From assembly GCA_932521035.1 (NCBI GenBank), contig OW051496.1, positions 2,666,001 through 2,730,000 of the forward strand: a stretch of DNA of 64,000 nucleotides, in the 5' to 3' direction. The DNA is from Oscheius dolichura (Eukaryota > Nematoda > Chromadorea > Rhabditida > Rhabditidae). Under the pieces are notes generated by a model. The model was given only the letters and a program-made list of their open reading frames with translations. It was not told the DNA's origin and ran no database searches. A program made the position numbers and the translations under genes. The first letter of the stretch is position 1; every line of letters begins with the position of its first letter. Below are positions 11,901 to 22,892 of the stretch, in pieces.

Positions 11901-14186
11901 AGAGACCAAAAACAACGGAAATTTAATTAGATTGCGTTTCATTGGGAGGAATCTCTGCGCTTGCAATTAGAAATTGTTCTACAACCTACGAGAAAGTAGT
12001 CTTGACTGTTAGAGATCTTTTTATCGACTTATCTTCTCAATTTTGGTTAAAGGTCCAGTGAAGCCTCTCCGCGTCCTCAAAACTGGATATTTTTAGCATG
12101 AAAATCACTAATTTGTACTCGTAATCGAGTCAAAATGATCGGGAGTATGTGTTCGAATAAAGTACGGTATTCATGTTTCAGGCAGGCCTTATTAGGCTAT
12201 CGCACAAAATTCTTCGGCACATACATTCTTTATCCCACATTCCGACCCAACATTAGGTTTCACTATATTCTGAGATTTTATTTATTCTTGTCTCCCCTTT
12301 CTTCCCTATTTTAGAAGAGCAACGAACCTTTAGACAGACACACATAGAGAAGGGGAATGTGACGATGATTAGGACCCAGGAGAGGGCGACTAGCAGGTAG
12401 CCGAAGATCGTTCCGATTGTCTCATAGTCCGGTGGAACATCCTGAAATTCAGCACCATTGCGAACTGTTGGAGAGTAATTCTACTACATAAAATGAATAA
12501 ATTAAATAAAAGAACTAAAACATTTCAAATCAAAAGCAGTCAAACACATGCAGTTGTGGGGTGATGTGAGGTGCAATGGAGCCAATTCAAGGCAGAAAAA
12601 GCATTCTACAGTACCCTGGGCCATTGTAATGGGCCAACGTTCTTCCTCACCGCACCCAAAAACTCACCAAATGCGCTCGATTAATTCGGCCTTTCTTAGT
12701 GTTTTTGCTTCTATCTAGTTCAGAATTTTATGGCGAACAAGCTGGTATAGGTTACATTCCATAAGAATAAGAAATTGCTGAAATATAACCCAAAATAGAG
12801 TTTTTGAGGTGAACATAGTGTTTCTATCGATAACTCAGTAATTTCTTATCCTTATGGAATATAACCTATATCAGCTTGTCCGCCATAAAATTCTGAACAA
12901 GATAGACATAAAACAAATAAACAAGGTCGAATTATTCGAGCGCAGGGCGCATTGGGTGAGTTTTTGGGTGCGGTGTGCTTGAAATGATGAGATTTGTGAT
13001 TATTATAGGGCTAGAGCCAATTTGAACCAGAATTATAGACATTCTATGGTGCTTCATACAGTTTTTTGTTGTTATTCCACAGTATACCAGACAGTTGAGC
13101 AATAAAATCTGGTTTGTTTACTTCTTATGAGACCTATAGAACCGAAAAAATTGAAATTTTGACCGTTCTTCCTAGAAATATTCTGATTTTCCCTGGGAAA
13201 CTAATAATAAGTGTTTTGATATCTTTTCCCCCTCGGAGCAGACCATAACAGCCTGTTTTCCTCCTGTTCCCGTCTACAAAACTGCTCTAATCGTCCCCTG
13301 GTACACTGTCTAATGAGCAAAACAATCCCAAGAATGGCCGGAGACCGGCCAAGCGAACTTTTGAGGTATACGGTACTGATAAAATCTACTGTAGACAGTA
13401 GAAACTGGCTCAGGTCCCGAATATTTCAGTAACCCAGGTTTTCTGACTGTTTCAGACTCTCAGGTATTTATTGACATAAACATGGACGAAGAGAATTTAT
13501 TGGAATTTTGAAATAGAGAAAAGTTTAGTCGTTAGTACTAAAATTCTTTCCGACTTCTCAATCAATCGAGCTTCTCCAAGAACGATTTATCAGAAGGAAA
13601 ATCACCCATAGAACAGAAAGTCAGTGAACACGGTTTTAGTTCTGGGAAGAATCCGAATTTCGCTATCTCTGGTGTTTTAGGAATTGTTCAAAAATAAATA
13701 TCAAAGGTCAGAAGAATTCTGACTTCCTATTTTCCGTTTTATAAACCAGCCATAACAGAAAAAAAGCAAACAGAACAAACAAGACAAGGCACACAAACCA
13801 TTCCACTAGAGCAGTTTTCCCCTTGCCGCTGCACCCGTAAACTCTCGGCAGCTGGGGCTTCTGTTATTCCCCTGCTGCCACACTAAGGTTGCTCCAGCTG
13901 CCGAGTTTTTACGGGTGCAGGTGCGCGGGAAAAAGTCTCCTCCGCTCAGTTCCTGAACATTCGGCCTAATCTAATCCAACCCAGCGGCTAACTTACTGCC
14001 TTCCCTGGATCTCATCCCTTATTTTACTCGGTCGGGATTGAGATCCGTGCAGTTAGTATTAGAAAATAAGAAGGACAAGAGACGACACAATGTGTGAGTG
14101 AGAGTGATAGTGTGACATACTTGCGGTGATACCTGGTTCGACGACGGGGCTACCCATTGGGGTTCCGGCCGATCCTTTCCGGACAT
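8965..14186 (-). CDS. Stomatin / band-7 (SPFH) family membrane protein
   Basis: Seven exons (14186-14121, 12441-12328, 11544-11420, 11377-11202, 10419-10322, 9352-9138, 9040-8965) join in frame to 289 residues, the usual stomatin length. After a short polar N-terminus there is a hydrophobic hairpin segment (IFGYLLVALSWVLIIV). Next comes the SPFH domain with family motifs GRLVFGGARGPGMIFVIPC, DLRVVSYAVPPQEILSKDSV, VDAVVYFR and LLAQTTLRNALG. The helical tail has AMAAEAEAAREARAKVVAAEGE and the oligomerisation segment NSTIVFPVPVEM. Stomatins sit on the inner face of the plasma membrane, bind cholesterol and tune ion channels. Nematode relatives are MEC-2, UNC-1 and the STO proteins. I cannot say which is the ortholog. 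The 1.7-kb first intron carries two inverted-repeat elements. Confidence 0.93.
12648..12975. mobile_element. Foldback (long inverted-repeat) element in stomatin intron 1
   Basis: Bases 12648-12782 and 12834-12975 are reverse complements with scattered mismatches. The outer ends are CACCGCACCCAAAAACTCACC-like and GGTGAGTTTTTGGGTGCGGT-like. The inner parts share ATAACCTATATCAGCTTG against its complement. Arms of about 140 bases flank a loop of about 50 bases. There is no coding capacity, so a MITE or foldback element is the best reading. Confidence 0.75.
13831..13919. mobile_element. CTCGGCAG hairpin element, copy 1 (stomatin intron 1)
   Basis: The left arm GCACCCGTAAACTCTCGGCA and the right arm TGCCGAGTTTTTACGGGTGC pair across about 40 bases. 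Outside them, TTTTCCCC and GGGAAAAA also pair, extending the element to about 13815-13934. It is one of five copies in this window. Confidence 0.75.
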
Positions 14187-17100
14187 TTTCTATCTCTTTT
14201 TTTTTGGCTTTTTTTTGGTTTTTAGATCACCCAAGAATCAGGATGTGGAGATCTTCTGGGAAGAGATCGTGTGGTCTTCCTGAAAATTTAGAAAGTTTAG
14301 TGGAAAGAGTACTGTAAGAAAAAGAAGAAGCAAGGCTAGTCCGAAATTTTAGGAGGTCATAGGAGGAATAAAACTTTAAAAATGGATAGATTTCAATATA
14401 AAGGAATTTTGAAACCGGAAAATGAGCAGCAAAGTAGAGAAAGTAAGATGATCAGTAGAGGAATAACGGCTTCTTTGGCTATTTTGCTGGTAATATAGGA
14501 CCAGAAAAACAGGAAAAAATAAAGGCAGCAGCCATATCAAATAATTTTTAGAATAAAATGTTTCAAAGATAGAATTAAAGGATTCTTATACGGGATCTAG
14601 TAATTCTGGAATCAAACGAAAATCAAAAATGGAAATTGTGGATATTGACGTGAACTTTGAAAAAAAAGAAGCCGTAACTCGGAGAATTGATAGTCCTGGA
14701 AGAGGGAAATACTGAGAAAATTGAGGTGCAATAACTAGAAACAGCCAATTTTTTTTCTACTTTTTCCATTGAAAACGCCATTTTCAAACAAAAAAAAAGC
14801 CATTGATATAAATATAAAAGAATTTCGAAAATTTAAAGTTTCACAAATAAGATAAGATGGTCCAAGTTTTCCAGTATCAATGGATGTTGATTCAAAAATC
14901 AAGAAAATTGCCGATGCTGACGTGAAGAAGCGAAAAGAAGAGACCACAGCTCGTAGTCTGAAAAGGGTAAACCCCCTGCTCACGCGAGGATAACTCCCTC
15001 CAAAAAAAAAAGAAAGGAGAAGGCTTTCCCTTGTCTGACACGGCGGCTGGCAGCTGTCAGTTTGGACATGGCTGCCGGGAAATCTGAAGGGGGCAGCAGA
15101 GAAACCACTGCATAAAAAAGCCAGTGTATCATTATTTTTTCGATAATTTGGGAATATTTAGAGATTAATTGAAACAATGGAGAAATGAGGAGGAACCAAC
15201 ACTTTTGAATAGAGAAGCGGGTGAAGAGACTACTAGAGACTAGTAGAGTAGTAGGTTTGGGAGGGAGGGAGGAGGGCAGAGGGAGCCGGCGAGAGGAGAG
15301 GGCCTCCCGCTGTCGTCCAGCGGTAATTCAATAGGCCACGGGGACGTGAATTTATGACACTCTCTCACAAGGTTTTTAGGAACTGGGGCAGAAGGAGCGG
15401 GGAGGGAAGAACGGGGAGAGATGAAAATGGATGGAGAGGAGAGGGCAACAGATAACCGAATATATGAGATGAACTGATTGAAATTTTGAAAAATGCTATG
15501 CGGAACAATTACTGTGTGAAGCAGTTGGAAGAATTTATGGAATGGATGAAACAGTTCATAGGAGAAGAAGAACGGGGAGAGGGGTGAGGACTTTATGGAA
15601 GAGCCGCTTTGAATAGTCACAATAAAATGTGTAGAACTTGCTTCCTTCTATTTTATCTATAATATCTCAATAGCACTCTTCTACTAAGGTTTCAGGTGAT
15701 GGAAAGATTATAAGAATTGAATAAAACATAAAAATTTGAAGATAATTCCGATAAAAGCTGGGAAAGAAGAGGAAAAGGGAGGTTTTGAGGGAGTTTTCGA
15801 CCAAACGACTTCGTGGATTCTACACCTTTTAAGAAGCCAATAAAACAAGAAAAATCGATAAAATGGAATCTGAAGAGGAAAATTGGCGGGATATGGGGGA
15901 AAGTTTCAAAAGAAGCTTATTTGTAGAATCCAGTCAAAAAAAACCTGCTCCTTGAGAGAGTGGAATACTTTTATGTAATGGATAAAGCATCCAAAATCAA
16001 GAAATATGAGCAAAAGTGAACGGAACACCTGGTATACGCGGGATGGTGAATAAATTGAATTTCTTATGTTTAACCAGTACAGCTGGAGCCAATTGGGCGG
16101 GCCAATAATTGCCGCAACCTTTGGAGAGCCACTAATTTTATAAAATTGAGATAAAGATAATAGACATTGCAAGTGAAAATCAAGATCCTACCGTAATTCT
16201 AGGTGGAAAATATCGCTATAGCCTAAAAATAGACTGGCAGAGAAGAAAAACAAGCAATTAAATGAGCCAAATACTGGAAAATATGGTTAGGAATAGGGCT
16301 CTTCATAGAAATATTCATCCCTGGAAGTTATATCTACTAAAATTTGTTTTGGAATTTTTATAAAGGAATTGAAATATGGACCGGGTTTCAATTTCGGTGA
16401 TATTTGTAAATGGCGACGTTTGGGGACAGCAGCTGGAACATCTGCTCGAGTCGGAGGAGGGAGTAGAACTTGTTGATTGATGAACGATGCACTTGAAAAG
16501 AGAGAAAATATCGACAACATTTGATTGGATATTTTGGCCACCTAACCCGGAAAATAGAAATAGAAGTTCTTGAACCAAGTGTGTGCAAATAGGCAGATCG
16601 AAATGTAAAAAAGATCGAGGACTGAATTTTATTTTAGGGATAAAAACAAAAACATATGTAAACATATGAAAATATGGCTACTGTTATATGGTGTGTTGAG
16701 GGTGCACCCCCGAATCAGGAACCACCGTCCGGTTTCTAAACCGTGCATTTTTCGGAAGCGGATTACCCTGAAAGCAAAAAGAATAACTTTATATTGGCTC
16801 TGGAACATGGATTTTTCCAAAAGGATAAACTAAAGGTTTTGGGCATAGAAAGAGCGAAATTTGAACAACACATTCTGATTGAATATGGAAAAAAGAAAAG
16901 AAGAATTTTAAACTGATCGCGAAGCATTGTTGGAATTGAATTGGGCAAAATTTAATCTCCAAGAATCGAAAATCTTTCTCAATCAGACATAAATAGAGAA
17001 ATTGAAACATAGAAGATCCTCGCGTTATCAATATTGGGGTAAAAAGGTGCTTGGAACACGGAAACGTGGAAATTTGGCTGTTTCTAACCTATTCCTACTA

Positions 17101-18240
17101 ATTAGATAAGCAAAATTGTTGATATAAAGTGGCCGTAAAACAATGGAATTATCTAAACCGAACGAGAATTGGACTAAACAACTTTGTTGAGTAGAGAACT
17201 GTAAATAGAGAGAGAGAGAGAGTAAAACATGGCGCTGTTCAGTGTTTCCGTTTCAATATGGACAGTTTTTAGGTCCAATAAAGGCTGAATTTATTCATTT
17301 TTCGGTATCTAGCGACTATATAATAACGTTGAAGTCAAATTGATACGATATAAATCGGTCCTGAAACATGATCGCTGTCTTCTATTCGAGTCGGGCAGGG
17401 GACGATTTTAGGGTTAGAAAATAGTGGAATCTATATACGAGACTAGAATAACTAAGAAACCTAGACAATAGTTATAAATTGATCCTGAAACATTCGGGGG
17501 ATGTCCTTATCCGAATTCCCAGAATATAGCGCCATTTTCTCTTTTGGCTGCCGCTCTCAGGGTTCTCCGATTGCTCTCTCCCTACCCTCCCTCCCTCCCT
17601 GCCTCCTCGTCGTTTACAATTGAGTAGCTTAGAATTTCTCAGGAGAGGGGGCGCCGGAGGAGAGGGAGAGAGAGTCGCAATGAGCGGAAAAATTAGATTC
17701 CCTCCTCAGGGAGAGGAGGAGAACTTCTCTTCTTCTCTCTTATTAGTCTCCCCGCGAAGACGAGTAATTTCAAATGAACCGGAAATTCTCTCTTTTGAAT
17801 ATGTATAACGGTGGGAAGGGGGCAGGGGCCGTGGGAGAGCAGCAGCAAATGGAGGAATGGCCCCCTTGGCGAATAATAAACTAGCCCCGAGATTGAGGCA
17901 AGGGAACTGCCGGCTGAGGGGGCTCGGCTTTCTCTCTTCTCCCTTGCCCCTCTCCCCCGGCGAGACAGTTTAAAGCATTGATTGGAATACGAGTGCGTTT
18001 GTGTGGCTCCCAGGCAAAAGTCAGCCAGGAGAGCAGCTGACTGGTAATTGCTTCCCTGCTATCTCTATCTCTCCCGCCTTTTTTCTCGCTCAGTCTGGAA
18101 AATATCTTCCTACATTTATTTTTAGCTATGATTGACGGGGAGGGAAGGAGAGGGAGAGAATGGAAAGGGTACAGTACTCCCCGCGTCTAAAGCTGTCTTG
18201 ATCGTATAATACAGAAATGTGAAAAAGTCCCAGAAATCTC
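14187..18240. other. Gene-poor interval 1
   Basis: No gene is recognised. The sequence is AT-rich up to about 17.5 kb, then turns to purine- or pyrimidine-rich text with GAGAGA runs (for example 17208-17222) and CCCTCCCTCCC tracts near 17580-17600. Short open frames have no domain signature and no conserved splice partners. Confidence 0.45.
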
Positions 18241-20419
18241 AAATTCGATTGATATCGTGACGGTAAAACAAGAAAAATCCATAAATTTCACCTTCAGAAC
18301 CAGAGAAATTATTGGTTTCCCAATAACTTTGAAGCTTTTATTGATAAAATGTAACATTAGAAATCCAAAATTAAGCAAAAAGGTAATAGAGGACGTCTTC
18401 TTGGACCTATTTTTGGCTGGGACTGTGGGAGACAGGAGGAGAGCTAGGACTGCCAAGCGTTATTTTGTACGAAGGGACCGCAAAGTGCGCCAAAAGCACC
18501 TGACACTTTTTGTTCACGTTTTTTGGGTTTTTTTTACAAAAGGACGTATATCTCTGTAAATCTAGGGGGTTATGGGCCAATTTTCTCGCCTGATATATAT
18601 TTTTTGGCGTAGAATTTGATTACAACAACAGTTTTTCACAATATCTGCTCTATCTATGATAAAATCCATCATGAAATCTTTTTTCGTTTATATCTTTTTA
18701 GTATTAACCGATTCCACCTATTTTTTTACTGTTTTATATAGTAAAAAATATGTATAATTTATATATAAAAAATCAAAAAAATCTACGGCAGCACAAAAAT
18801 CATATAGTAATTAGAAAGTATTTTTTGCATATTTTTGACCGGCGCGATGTTTACAAGCCCGTAATGTGTGCAACCAAAATTCGTCTGCGATTTTCAAGAA
18901 TTTTTCTTTCGTGATGCTGACATACGATCTGTCTGATTTTTACTGCAATGTACTAATCACATTGAGAGAAGCATTTTGACACCAAAGCTGGCATGTATCT
19001 CGTCAAAAATCTTATTGTGCTCTCAAAAGGGGATTTCCAGAATAGAATTCGCAGATAATTCATACCTTCTCAATTCGGGGTTATTTTACGTTTTTCTCTT
19101 TTATTTTATAGTAATTTGGGGTCGATAAAACCGAATAGCACATCAAAAACACATGAAAATGAGTAGAAACGTATATATTAAAAACTGGTATGTCGTCGCT
19201 GCGAGACCATTTTAGCCATTTTAGATCTTTGAAGTGCCCGCATCTGCGAGCTGTGCCCGAAAAATACATTTCTTTGAGAAATGCATTTATCTTTTGTGTT
19301 CATATTTTTACCCATGGCGTTAGCTACATTTACCAGTAAAAAAATAAGAAATGCACCAAAAACCGATCTGTAAAACGCCATAACGTTTTGCAGGAAATCT
19401 ACGTACAAAATAACCGATTTTTTTCTAGTACGCAAGACGTCATCTCGCTTTATAATTCAGTTGTTGGTGCTTTTCTTATTTTTTTTACTGGTAAATGTAG
19501 CTAACGTCATGGGTAAAAACATGGACACAAAAGATAAATGCAGTTCTCAAAGAAATGTATTTTTCGGGGAGGTAACGTGAGGAAAAAGACATTACGTACA
19601 AAATAACGCCTGGCAGCCCTAGGAGAGTGACAGAAAGGAATTGGTACGGGAATTTATTGCCATAGCAGCTGCTATGTCCATAAATTTCAGAGAGGAACAC
19701 ATAAAGCGCCAGAGATATATATTGGGATCAAAAGTCCTGTCTATCGGTTCCCCAATAATTCGGAAGATTTTAAAGTGAAAATAAAACAGTAGAAGGGGAA
19801 AGCGTTCTCTTGTTAGCTTCCCACATCAAAAATGACGAAAATGTAATAACTGTCTCCTACTTCAAAAAATATAAGGAAGCCGTGAAATGTAGAAGATCTC
19901 GAACTGTTTCACTGTAAAACTTGAACTGGATGAAATTGAACGGTATTATATTCGGTTGGCAAAATGACATTAGATAAAAGTGTAAAAGACAAATCGACAC
20001 TAAAGCCTAGAAAAATTGGAATTATTCCCGGAGCTAAAATAACAAATACAAGGTGTTATTCTGTACAAGAAGCGGAAGAAAGAAGCCAGTTTATTTGTCT
20101 TGATTAGGGGTAGAAAGATCTCATTTTCCCCCAGGGAAAGAGAGCAGCAATTTTACCCGAGAGAGTCGGCCGGGAACGAGGGGAAGATCTAGTTTGCCTT
20201 AATTAGATCCGCCTCTCTCTCTCTCTCTCCAATTCTTCCTTCTACATCGCTGTTCGGGAAAGATGAAGGAATGGGAGGAGAACACAACCAAAACAGAAAA
20301 AAGCTCAAAAATAGTGGAATTAGCCGTTTTCCAACGATAATTCCACGGGGTTTCGAGATTTTCCTATGTGAATATGTAATTTTCAACTTTTTGGTTGGAG
20401 ATTACTGAAAGCCATTCAA
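18241..20419. other. Gene-poor interval 2
   Basis: No gene is recognised. The interval is AT-rich and contains a large foldback structure (19256-19568) and a CTCTCT run near 20212-20230. A frame of about 100 codons at 18257-18559 has no recognisable domain and is not supported by codon bias or splice sites. Confidence 0.4.
19256..19568. mobile_element. Foldback element with arms of about 105 bases
   Basis: The left arm (19256-19359) starts CCCGAAAAATACATTTCTTT and ends ATAAGAAATGCACCAA. The right arm (19464-19568) is its reverse complement, with only a few differences. The loop of about 105 bases contains AATAACCGATTTTTTTC. The near identity of the arms suggests a recent or conserved foldback or MITE insertion. 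Confidence 0.75.
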
Positions 20420-20720
20420 TTTTGCTGATTGGGTCCCGTAACGAGCGTGTACCGAGTCCTCTAACCGTTGAATATTCGCTAGAAATGGACTGCGTTCAAA
20501 TTTTAGACGGACTTGAAAGGGGAGGGAGTATCAGCAAAACCACGGGTTCGATCCCCGCCACGGTCAAACCTTTTTGCTTTTTTGTTTTGAGGTCCTCGAC
20601 ACTGCCCAAGTATTCCTGAAGTATTTTTCGTTGCGGGACCCGTTCGCGGTGGGACTCCAACCCGCAGGGCTACGGTTCGGTTCCTACTTCGACCAATTTC
20701 TTTTGCTTTGTCTATCTAGC
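20420..20720 (+). mobile_element. tRNA-derived SINE-like element (copy B)
   Basis: On the plus strand this copy carries GGGTTCGATCCCCGCC (B-box), then TTTTTTGTTTTGAGGTCCT, CGTTGCGGGACCCGTTCG, a second B-box-like GGTTCGGTTCC, and a TTTGCTTTG tail. The same blocks lie in the same order on the minus strand at 4440-5110. The A-box is degenerate. This is likely a SINE or composite tRNA-derived repeat. Confidence 0.55.
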
Positions 20721-20879
20721 CCTAACTTCAGTTGTTGAAGATGATAACACCGCTGACGAGGTCAGCGCAGGACGGGGCGGGTGGATGCGGAATGAAAGAT
20801 ACTTGGAAGGGAAGGAAACTGAGGAGCACGTGAGAATGGAGGAAGAGACGAACGACAGCTCACCTTACAAGTAATTATC

Positions 20880-21300
20880 CTTTGATCAATCACAACCGAG
20901 CAGGACAGACGTGGGGGGATCGGTAAGATCGGAAACATCAAGGGAGGGACGGTGAGGTAGAGGGAATGGAAAACGGGTAAAGTGAAGAGAGCGGGAGGGA
21001 GAGAAGAAGCAAGGAAGGGGAGAGAGGAACTCGGTAGAAAGGACTGTTCGGGAAGAGGAGAAGAGGAAGCGGGCAAAGGACTGCGAGAGTGAAACCCAGG
21101 GAGGGACGGGGAGGACGGAACGAGCGGAAGGGACTGGGCGGTTGAGGGGAGAAGGGCGGAAGGGACTGACTGGACGGGGGAGAGGGGGACCAGTGAAAGG
21201 GGGAGAGGGAGAAGCGGATGGGACTGGACGGGGAAGGGGGAAAGGACCGGACGGGAGAAGGGGAAGAGCGGACGGGACTTCCAAGCGCGAGGTAAAACTA
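20880..21300 (+). repeat. Purine-rich degenerate minisatellite
   Basis: The plus strand is almost entirely A and G with scattered GACT. A degenerate unit of the form GAAG-GCGGA-GGGACT-GGACGGG recurs several times between about 21120 and 21290. It contains many runs of three to five G, so G-quadruplex or triplex formation is plausible. Long open frames on both strands follow from the lack of stop codons in such sequence and are not taken as genes. Confidence 0.65.
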
Positions 21301-21319
21301 CAGTTGGCGCAGCCAACAT

Positions 21320-21357
21320 CCAGCCGAAGACCCCCCGCAGGGGGTCGAAACGGCTGG
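21320..21357. repeat. Compact nested hairpin
   Basis: The outer stem CCAGCCG pairs with CGGCTGG, and an inner stem GACCCCC pairs with GGGGTC around the loop CGCAG. This is a short and very stable fold directly after the purine-rich tract. Its role is unknown. A bacterial-type terminator is not expected in this genome. Confidence 0.5.
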
Positions 21358-21419
21358 TTTTTATTGAAGGACCTTTAATTTTATATGCCTTATGGTTCAA
21401 TATTACTATAGATTATTCA

Positions 21420-22335
21420 ATGTTATCCAATGGGTCCCGTAACGAAGGCTCGTACAGGTTTCAAGCATGAAATTTCCGTTCGAAATAGACTTTGAATGGA
21501 AAAGGAGTAATGTTTACAGAGAGCAGATATATTTAGTCGAGCTGTAATGCAGATATAGCCGGCGGGATTCCCTTTCCTTTTCGGCCAGGGAGAGAAGGGA
21601 GGAGGGAACACTAAAATAGACCTGGAGGGACAAAAACAAAAATACGTGTGAATTATTCCGGACAAAAGGGGAAGACTGCTTCTGCTGAGGGTGAAAATCA
21701 ATTGGGAAATAACAATTACAGAGTCGCATTGAAAAATTTTTCAGTCAGACATACATTTTTTGAAGTGTTGAATGATTGGGGTTTCGTCTTACCAGGTCAT
21801 TCCCAGTGGATATTTTATGGGCAAAGAATGATTATCGCTGTATGAACCGGGAAGAAAATGAGTGCAAGTGAATATTTTTACAGTAATCTTCAATCAGGAA
21901 CCAACAAATTAGATACTCTACTGATAAAAACTTCAAACTACGGGGAAAATCGACTGCAAAGCCCGTCGAGCGGGAATTATCCCAGTCGAGGTTTACATAA
22001 TTACCATGGAACAATTAATGTCGGCTTTTTATAGAAAGGGCACCACTTGTCAACTAGCCAGTTCAAATGGGGGCCTGCCGATTATTCTCGACCGGAAGTG
22101 CGCCGGCACTCGACTGACAACGGGGAGTTGCCATTCTGCCGCAATTTAGGGAAAAGTCTCCAACTTTTGTTGGTGGATAACACTAGTTTTTAGGGAGAGG
22201 AAGGGTACGACTGGGACGGGAGGACAAGGCTCTCAGCCCTAATTGAGGGACAAACTCGAAAGCGGAGCTCAATAATTCCCCAGTTTATTATTTATGGCCG
22301 GCGGGAGAGGGGGAGAAAGAGAGAGAGAGAGAGAC
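21420..22335 (+). repeat. Repeat-rich stretch related to the 5-kb repeats
   Basis: GGTCCCGTAACGA (21430) matches the start of SINE-like copy B. The stretch GTGAATATTTTTACAGTAATC (about 21868-21890) matches the repeats at 5100 and 5340. The interval ends in a GAGAGA run at about 22318-22335. No gene is seen. Confidence 0.4.
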
Positions 22336-22803
22336 CACCAGTCAGTCTGTCAACTTCAATATTATTATTATTGAAAACAGAGGGAGGAATAATTGGGGCC
22401 GGGGGGATAATTAGACGGGGGACGGGGTAGTTGTACTGTACTGCTGTTGACGAGCAGATTTCTCCTTGTGGAGAAAATATTCATAAGTTCCTTGAAACAT
22501 AAGAAATTGAATTTTGAAAAGTATGGACTGAAAAAATATTGGTACAAAAACAAGCTGTCTAATTTGAAGTTGGGAACTTTATAAGGAGGCATTAACGCAA
22601 CAAATTCTAATCCGGCAGCATACGGTATGCGGCATACGGTAAGAGCTGAAGGAAATCGGGGAGTGACAGCCAATGATACCAGAACATAGGGCTGTTGACA
22701 TACTTTTAAAAATAAGTTCCGAAAAACACAGAAAATTGGATGGTGGGAAGATAACCGTAACAGGAGGTAGCATTCTTTGAAGGATCGGTCCGCGATAGTC
22801 CGA

Positions 22804-22892
22804 CCCCTGCACCCGTAAAGTCTCGGCAGGAGGGGGCATCTTTATTCAAAGCTTTATATCTTTGTCTTGACGAGACTCTACGGGTGCAGGGG
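22804..22892. mobile_element. CTCGGCAG hairpin element, copy 2
   Basis: The left arm CCCCTGCACCCGTAAAGTCT and the right arm AGACTCTACGGGTGCAGGGG pair across an AT-rich loop of about 40 bases. It is the same family as the copies at 13831, 46434, 49119 and 54952. Confidence 0.7.

Noticed and set aside
21320..21357. Rho-independent terminator
   Set aside because: The genome is eukaryotic and no T-run of the right kind ends a gene here, so the hairpin is listed only as a repeat.
20762..21400. 212-codon Pro/Ser-rich frame on the minus strand
   Set aside because: It is produced by the purine-rich minisatellite composition. It has no complexity typical of a protein and no conserved splice sites.
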